Source of the DNA: Pararge aegeria
Lineage: Eukaryota; Arthropoda; Insecta; Lepidoptera; Nymphalidae
Direction of reading: 5' to 3'
NCBI RefSeq assembly: GCF_905163445.1
Contig: NC_053184.1
Location: 7,936,001 to 8,000,000, forward strand
DNA: 64,000 nt
The position numbers were made by a program, and so were the translations under genes. The notes under the pieces were generated by a model. That model saw only the letters and a program-made list of their open reading frames with translations. It did no database searches and had not been told where the DNA came from. Below are positions 60,801 through 64,000 of this stretch, one piece after another. How positions within the stretch are numbered: position 1 is the first letter of the stretch; the number at the start of each line of letters is the position of its first letter.

Positions 60801-61480
60801 GGTTCGTGCTGGGATTCGAACTCGGCCTCCCCAAAGTTAAGTCGAAGTCCTACCTACTGTGCTATCACCGCTTCTTGCATCTTTATGTGTTATTACAATT
60901 TCAAAGTCAAATTCAAAAATGACTTATTCATGTAGAACGGCACAGGCACTTATGAAGCGTTCATACATTTAACATGTTAATGCTAGTGATGACTCGCATT
61001 CGTTAACTTATAACTAAAGCTTGGAATAGGATAACTAAAGTTTTGGAATCTTGTATGATATTTTGTGTAGATAGTTCAAGCAATGAAATACCATATTTGC
61101 GTTTTATTAATTTAATGTTATTTTGAATCGAACACTTAGCGCGGATCCGAAATCCGCTCCATACTATACTATAAGTTCGAGCGATATTTTATCTGTTTTT
61201 TTTTTTAGATAAACTAGCGGAAAGAAAACGCCTGCAAGAGAGAAACATCGAATTATGCGTAGAGTTGCGTAAACTGGAAGCGCGGGCGGCTACCTTAAAG
61301 GATAATTTAGACGAGCACAATGCTGAGAAGCGACAATTATTAGCGGACCAAATAAAAACGCAAAGAAACCTCCAGAAACTATTAGATTTCATAAGCCAAT
61401 TCAAAGAAACGTCCATTAGTGTCAGATCAACCTCAGCCAGCGACTCTGGCAGTGAAGTTAGTAAAAGCAACGAAGAATAA
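48146..61480 (+). CDS. PHF21A: PHF21A/BHC80-like PHD-finger chromatin protein
   Basis: Eleven coding exons join in frame through GT-AG introns to 505 residues: 48146-48223, 49406-49438, 49535-49600, 49703-50100, 51048-51182, 53360-53483, 54013-54099, 56766-56829, 57388-57495, 59233-59385 and 61209-61480. Residues 1-100 are a coiled coil (MEVSNEIKEDIRKTQSDLKN, KLVVDRLRRELELYQQRLRL), as in the N-terminus of vertebrate PHF21A. Residues ~230-275 (EPITKEIFLRLIGLITHTQK, LERKRNERRKRSTT) match the conserved block before the PHD finger. The PHD ligands are C358, C361, C373, C376, H381, C384, C390 and C393. A second coiled coil (417-480) ends the protein. The human homologue belongs to the LSD1-CoREST complex and reads unmodified H3K4; the same role is inferred here. 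Introns hold several SINEs, MITEs and a LINE fragment. Exon 1 begins at an in-context ATG after AGTAAAA. Confidence 0.93.
48660..48840 (-). repeat. Family C fragment with (ATC)n
   Basis: CATCATCATCATCAGCCTAT, GTCTCACTCATTGGCCACAG and GCTGCTCCAATGCGGGTTAG, in intron 1 of the PHF21A-like gene. Confidence 0.5.
50520..50862 (-). repeat. SINE family S1, most complete copy
   Basis: The minus strand starts with a tRNA-like head with a near-perfect B box (GGTTCGATCCC; plus-strand GGGATCGAACCCGGGACC at 50792-50809). The body has a (CCAGA)n microsatellite (50739-50760), GGCCAAAGCCTCCCACC, GCACCGGAACACTAAATTGC, GGCTAACCTGTTAGGGAG, and the element ends in a T-rich stretch (50520-50555), the complement of a poly-A tail. 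Confidence 0.75.
51406..51748 (+). mobile_element. Helitron-like non-autonomous element
   Basis: It starts TCTAATATTACTATAAATG and ends GACGCGGGCAGAAGCTAG followed by T, i.e. the TC...CTAG|T pattern of Helitrons. The body has GGATGTTTGTTACTCAATC and GGCTGAACGGATTTGGATGA. The 5' flanking base is G rather than the usual A, so the left border is uncertain. Confidence 0.5.
51962..52145 (-). mobile_element. Helitron-like fragment
   Basis: The plus strand begins ACTAGCTGCTTCTCACTTTC (a reverse CTAG end), continues TTCGTCCGCGTTTATTACGG and TTGTTTTCCTGGGACAAAAG, and ends GGATAAACAAACAAACTCCC. Confidence 0.5.
52146..52425 (-). repeat. SINE family S3
   Basis: CAGGGCACGGGTCTCCTCCC, CAGGCATGCTGGTTTCCTCA, CGATGTTTTCCTTCACCGTT, GCTAGGATTCGAACTCGGCC (B box in reverse) and ACCCACTGGGCTATCACCGC. 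Confidence 0.7.
52705..53012 (+). repeat. SINE family S2 with insertion in the head
   Basis: Head GGCCGATTGGCGCATTGAGC is separated from GGAAAATGTTTGTGTGATGA by CTCGAG-containing sequence (52745-52820) instead of a B box. The rest of the S2 body follows to GATGGCGATGTGTGTATTG. Confidence 0.65.
53013..53215 (-). repeat. SINE family S1 fragment
   Basis: TTTCTACGTCGCATAGTATC, TTCGCTTCGCGGCATG, GGTAAGGTGGTAACTTGCCA, CAAGAATCGAACGAGACCTC. Confidence 0.55.
53640..53885 (+). repeat. SINE family S2
   Basis: GGTCGTGGGTTCGATTCCCA (B box), GGAAAATGTTTGTGTGATGG, CATAACTTAACCTACGC and GGGGCTAGATGGCGATGTGT. Confidence 0.7.
54396..54414. repeat. Poly-G run of 19
   Basis: Nineteen guanines between TTTACGC and AGGTAACTGCC. 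The neighbourhood (GCTCCCCCCTCCTCTGGTTA) suggests a repeat end on the minus strand, but no family is clear. Confidence 0.9.
54900..55035. repeat. CA-rich cryptic simple sequence
   Basis: Stretches of ACACA with interspersed CATA and CGCA units. No coding potential. Confidence 0.7.
55660..56150 (-). repeat. SINE family S3 split by an M1 MITE
   Basis: GAACTCTCAGGCATGCAGGT, GCTAGGATTCGAACTCGGCC is followed by the M1 element. AAGGTGAAGTCGAGCTCCGA, the expected continuation, resumes at about 56117 (compare 52370-52390, where the two parts are adjacent). Confidence 0.7.
55855..56114 (+). mobile_element. MITE family M1, near full-length copy
   Basis: From CAGGGCTAGCACGGGCGGGA to CCTGCCCATACAAGCCGTGA, with all M1 modules in order. 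The insertion point inside an S3 SINE fixes both borders to within a few bases. Confidence 0.75.
56170..56755 (-). pseudogene. LINE fragment, region downstream of RNase H
   Basis: The minus strand encodes about 140 residues: AGPEPIIPIPFSEYKTWLHK, LRTVVSMITGHCSLNKHLFI, LGITDSPLCRAWMEADETPT and HVLLQCRGVKEQR. The GHxxLNxHLxxxGxxxSPxCRxC...ETPxHxLxxC pattern is the zinc-knuckle-like tail that follows RNase H in I/Loa-type insect LINEs. RT and RNase H are missing. It lies antisense in intron 7 of the PHF21A-like gene and ends 11 bp before the acceptor of exon 8, so it may extend into that splice site region. Confidence 0.8.
57185..57341. mobile_element. hAT-type MITE, copy 3
   Basis: Ends AAGTGGCGTGCACTGGG and ...AAGTGCACGCCACTG; flanks GTGGAAAA at 57177-57184 and 57342-57349, a perfect 8-bp duplication. 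The first terminal base is mutated (A for C). Length 157 bp, diverged from copies 1 and 2. A single end of the same family (CAGTGGCGTGCATTGC) is at about 58132. Confidence 0.85.
57523..57706 (-). mobile_element. Helitron-like fragment
   Basis: ACTAGCTGTTGACCGCTTTC, TTCGTCCGCGTTTTTTACAA, ACTCTATGCCGAAAATTGG, ACAAACAAACACACTTCCGC and ATTAATAATATTCATTAAGG; reverse CTAG end at the left. Confidence 0.55.
57779..57857. repeat. (AT)n microsatellite
   Basis: Nearly uninterrupted AT dinucleotides over about 75 bp. Confidence 0.95.
57955..58135 (-). repeat. SINE family S3
   Basis: GAGAACTCTCAGGCGTGGAG, GCGATGTTTCTCTCACCGTC, and CGGGTTTCGAACCCGGTCTC (tRNA-like T-arm, self-complementary). Confidence 0.65.
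59540..59815 (-). repeat. Dispersed repeat family A
   Basis: GGCTGCTTAGAAGCAGGCCA, CTCCGCTCTAATCTCTCACA, TTTCTTGCCGGCTCTTCTCA, GAACCCGTGGTAGAGTCACT and a T-rich end, in intron 10 of the PHF21A-like gene. Confidence 0.65.
60088..60362 (+). repeat. SINE family S2, most intact copy
   Basis: tRNA-like head with A-box-like CCGGCGCAGTGGGCAGC and a perfect B box GGTTCGATTCC (60143-60153), then GGAAAATGTTTGTGTGATGA, TTGTTTTTCAGTGTCTGGGT, CATAACACAAGCTACGC and CTAGATGGCGATGTGTGTAG. The B box makes a Pol III promoter plausible. Confidence 0.8.
60600..60885 (-). repeat. SINE family S3/C composite
   Basis: GGGTCTTCTCTCAGAATGAG, AATGCGGATTGGTGGCCACC, GCATGCAGGTTTCCTCGCGA, GGGATTCGAACTCGGCCTCC and CTACTGTGCTATCACCGCTT. 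A short family A piece follows at 60900-60980. Confidence 0.65.
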
Positions 61481-61514
61481 AACGGTAAGAAATATTAATA
61501 AATAGCTGTTTACT

Positions 61515-61745
61515 AATACACGGGCAGGAGATAAAAGTCATATCCCCGATTATAAACCCTAAACCCCGGGAGCATGGAATAGGAGAAGTTTACCCCCGTT
61601 TATTATTACACATATATTATTTGGATATTATTTCGACTCGTGCGCCAGTGCTCTGATATTTGATAGAGCTGTGCAAGAAGATAAATTTTTATCGTTTCCC
61701 CGAGGATATAAATGTCTTCTGCCCATGCTAGCCGTGCTGTAGTTT
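61515..61745 (+). mobile_element. MITE family M1 copy
   Basis: CACGGGCAGGAGATAAAAGT, GGAGAAGTTTACCCCCGTTT, CGCCAGTGCTCTGATATTTG, GGATATAAATGTCTTCTGCC and CATGCTAGCCGTGCTG. Its TATATCCCC box region is partly deleted (CCCTAAACCCCGGGAGCATG). Confidence 0.7.
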
Positions 61746-61754
61746 TGATTTTAA

Positions 61755-61955
61755 AATTTCCCGAAGGACTTCTTTATTTGTTCGGCATAAGTATGCCCAG
61801 TTTATAAGCACTTTGGAAACGTAAAGTCAAGCTGTTTGTAGTGACTCTACCACCGGTTCGGAAGGCAGATTCCACCGGGAAGAGCCGACAAGAATCTCAG
61901 CAGATTGCTCTTTTTCAACATCATTTTACAGTTTACAATCTTGTAGTCTAATAAC
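61755..61955 (+). repeat. Dispersed repeat family A fragment
   Basis: AAGCACTTTGGAAACGTAAA, TGACTCTACCACCGGTTCGG, GGAAGAGCCGACAAGAATCT and CAGCAGATTGCTC. Confidence 0.6.
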
Positions 61956-62409
61956 GTTTGACTTAGTAACAGATTGCTTTCTAAAACTATTCCATGGAAA
62001 ACGAGAACCATCCTCATAAAAGGTAGCCGATGTACACCAAATAATGTCAGTATGCAAAAAGGCGTTGCGCTGTTGCTGCGTGAAAGATGTACAAACGTAC
62101 ACACTATTGCGTTAACAATATATATTGGTACGAGTAAAATAATACAGAAATTAAAATGATACCTTTTTTATTTGTTTCAGATACACGTAGTGGTAAATGT
62201 TGGATATAATATTAAATTGTTATGCTGTTTTGTGGTAGATGATAAATGGAAATAGTAGGAACTTTTATACGTACTTAATTATAGTTTATTTTAATAAGAA
62301 AATGAAAAAAAAAACATATCACAATAATAATTATTATTGTCGCCATAAAAATTTACTAAATTAATAAAGTGTCCAAGTTCCTCAGAACAATAAGTACAAT
62401 CAAATATTT

Positions 62410-64000
62410 TTTTGTTCTGCTGGTATACTGAAAATGAAATTAACTGATTTATATGCGACATTTTAACATTTTTTTTGTTACAATCAATTATTTTTTATTT
62501 TTATTAATACTTCTTTTATTTGGATCAAAAATTAATTATTAGCTTCTTCTGTTAATTGTATTGAATATTCTACTTGAATAGTTATTTGAAGTATGTAATA
62601 ATGAAAGTAAATAGTAAAAATATAACCAAAGTTGAAGATGTGGTACAAAGTATTATCAAAGGAAAAGGTAAACAGTATTAAGTTGGCAGATGATCTAATC
62701 TATTTTGTTTGTTTTATGTATGTCTCTGTGACTAATCTTTCTTACTTCCTTCGGCATTAAAACTCTTTATGAATCTTGGCTTCCTGTACTACTTTTCTCC
62801 ACAGGGTTCAACTGTCAAATTTTCTGTAGACTCTCTTCCACAAGCTATCCACCTTTTTTTGGTCTTTATTTGTGTGACTCTGTAACTATGGATTCGATAA
62901 TAGCGCAATTTTAAAGCATAGTTTTAACATAACGTTACTTTACACGACTCTTAAAAGCCCAAACTATGAAGGAATTGCGCGGGCGGGCATTGCAACGCGG
63001 TGGGTAGGGGCCCGAAGGATTTTAATAAAGTGTTAGTGTAAGTTCTTTAATCAGTTGACTTAAATAAATAGAAGGAAATGATCGTTTAATGAATAAACGG
63101 ATGAAATCATTCTCCAGTATGAATAAAAAAAAAAGATCGATAAAGTCGTTTTGTTTTTCATTTGGATCATTCGAGAAAGATCCTTTGTAAACACAAAATC
63201 TTTCAAATCTTTCCTGATCTCGGGATTTAGATTTATTTTGATAAATCCTTTAATTGAATTGAGTGTTAAATTTTACGTTTAATATTTCCCACGGATGCAC
63301 CCGCGCCGTCGTTGTCCGTGAGTTCGCGCCTAAGGCAGATTTGTGAACTGCGAATTTATGATAGTAGTTTGTACATTTTCAAGGTCATAGCCGCACCGTT
63401 CGATGGCACTTTTCAAGTTCACACATTCCTGAGTGTTAGGTTTTCTACCTACGTTTACTTGCTCGATCGCGTGAAAGTTAACTACGATTTATATGGAATC
63501 GAAAGAACGCCATCTATTGATTCCCAGTTATACTAATTACACTAGGCACTATGAAGTCCCATACACATAGACAGTTAAGTGTAAAGGAACGATTGCCGTA
63601 ATTGTGATTAATTTTTGTAACTTGATGAACGCAATACAAAGTACAAACGCAATACTGGAGCTTTAATAATAAATCGAAATAAAGCAATATTTATTACTCG
63701 AGTAGTATTTTACATTTTTTTGCGAATAGTGATTATGTGCAAAAAAAAATAATGTTTTTATGCACTTGTACTTTTTTTTGATAGTATTTATTGACGGGCC
63801 AATTAGATGGACCACCTTAAAAACAGATAAACAAAGCAAGTGCAGAAAACACGTCCCACAAAGTACTTTGTCATACATACACTGTGTCCATCACACCATG
63901 TAATTTATTCTTTTCCTACAATACTTATTTAGAAAAAATGTTTTATTGGTATATTCCAATTAGAGGATTCGATAACCGGATTCCGCATCTCGGGATTCCG
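62410..64000. other. Intergenic stretch, nothing recognised
   Basis: 63290-63540 is less AT-rich, with an ORF at 63312-63536 that opens without ATG context and shows no domain. No repeat seen twice in the window lies here. Confidence 0.4.

Larger units (their letters stand above)
61485..62400 (+). other. 3' UTR intron and polyadenylation region of the PHF21A-like gene
   Basis: Five bases after the TAA, ACG|GTAAGA is a good donor (61485). TTTGTTTCAG at 62171-62180 is a strong acceptor with pyrimidine tract. The following exon contains AATAAA at 62363-62368. The junction would lie within a few bases of the stop codon, so it should not trigger nonsense-mediated decay. If unspliced, the 3' UTR would include an M1 MITE and a family A repeat. 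Confidence 0.6.

Noticed and set aside
63312..63536. 74-codon ORF as a gene
   Set aside because: It opens without an ATG, has no domain, and no flanking splice signals that I could pair.

Overview
The window is nuclear DNA from an insect, most probably a moth or butterfly (Lepidoptera). It is AT-rich and gene-sparse, with multi-exon genes using GT-AG introns. It is crowded with short transposon relics of types I know from lepidopteran genomes: RTE-type LINE tails ending in (ATG)n, CR1/Jockey-like LINE tails ending in (TTTGAC)n, tRNA-headed SINEs, hAT and Mutator-like MITEs, and Helitron-like pieces ending in CTAG. There are no operons, CRISPR arrays or prokaryotic features.

Layout. At 1.06-2.01 kb (minus) lies an intronless EF-hand gene with a glutamate-rich N-terminus, similar to axonemal DRC8/EFCAB2. 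At 3.7-3.9 kb there is a CpG- and E2F-site-rich promoter-like patch ending in a minimal first exon, ATG followed by GTAAGT. From 4 to 29 kb I find no convincing coding exon, only repeats. At 29.4-34.2 kb (plus) four phase-compatible exons encode an unrecognised secreted protein. They lack their own start codon, and the ATG at 3.897 kb would complete a credible signal peptide across a 25.5 kb intron. The right half holds a block of four conserved genes: a Ly6/uPAR GPI-anchored protein resembling Retroactive (35.8-39.0 kb, minus), lin-9 of the DREAM/MuvB complex (40.7-42.8 kb, plus), Nup50 (44.1-46.7 kb, minus) and a PHF21A/BHC80-like chromatin reader in 11 coding exons (48.1-61.5 kb, plus) with a further 3' UTR intron. 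The Ly6 and lin-9 genes are divergent, lin-9 and Nup50 convergent, Nup50 and PHF21A divergent. They do not form one pathway: cuticle surface protein, cell-cycle transcription, nuclear import, and histone demethylase-linked repression.

The most informative non-genic material is transposon structure. Two apparently identical 435-bp MITEs sit 25 kb apart with clean 9-bp (or 8-bp) target duplications. Three hAT MITEs have 8-bp duplications, one of them nested inside another MITE. One MITE family has about nine copies, several internally rearranged. A 359-bp tandem duplication inside the Ly6 gene starts at the foot of a hairpin next to a splice acceptor. There is also a perfect 26-bp hairpin of unknown origin at 24.65 kb. 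I found no convincing new multi-gene system. The main open questions are the orphan secreted-protein gene, the E2F-rich start exon and the compact PHD finger. All exon joins were made by eye from splice signals and reading phase, without transcript data, and repeat borders without a stated target duplication are approximate to tens of bases.
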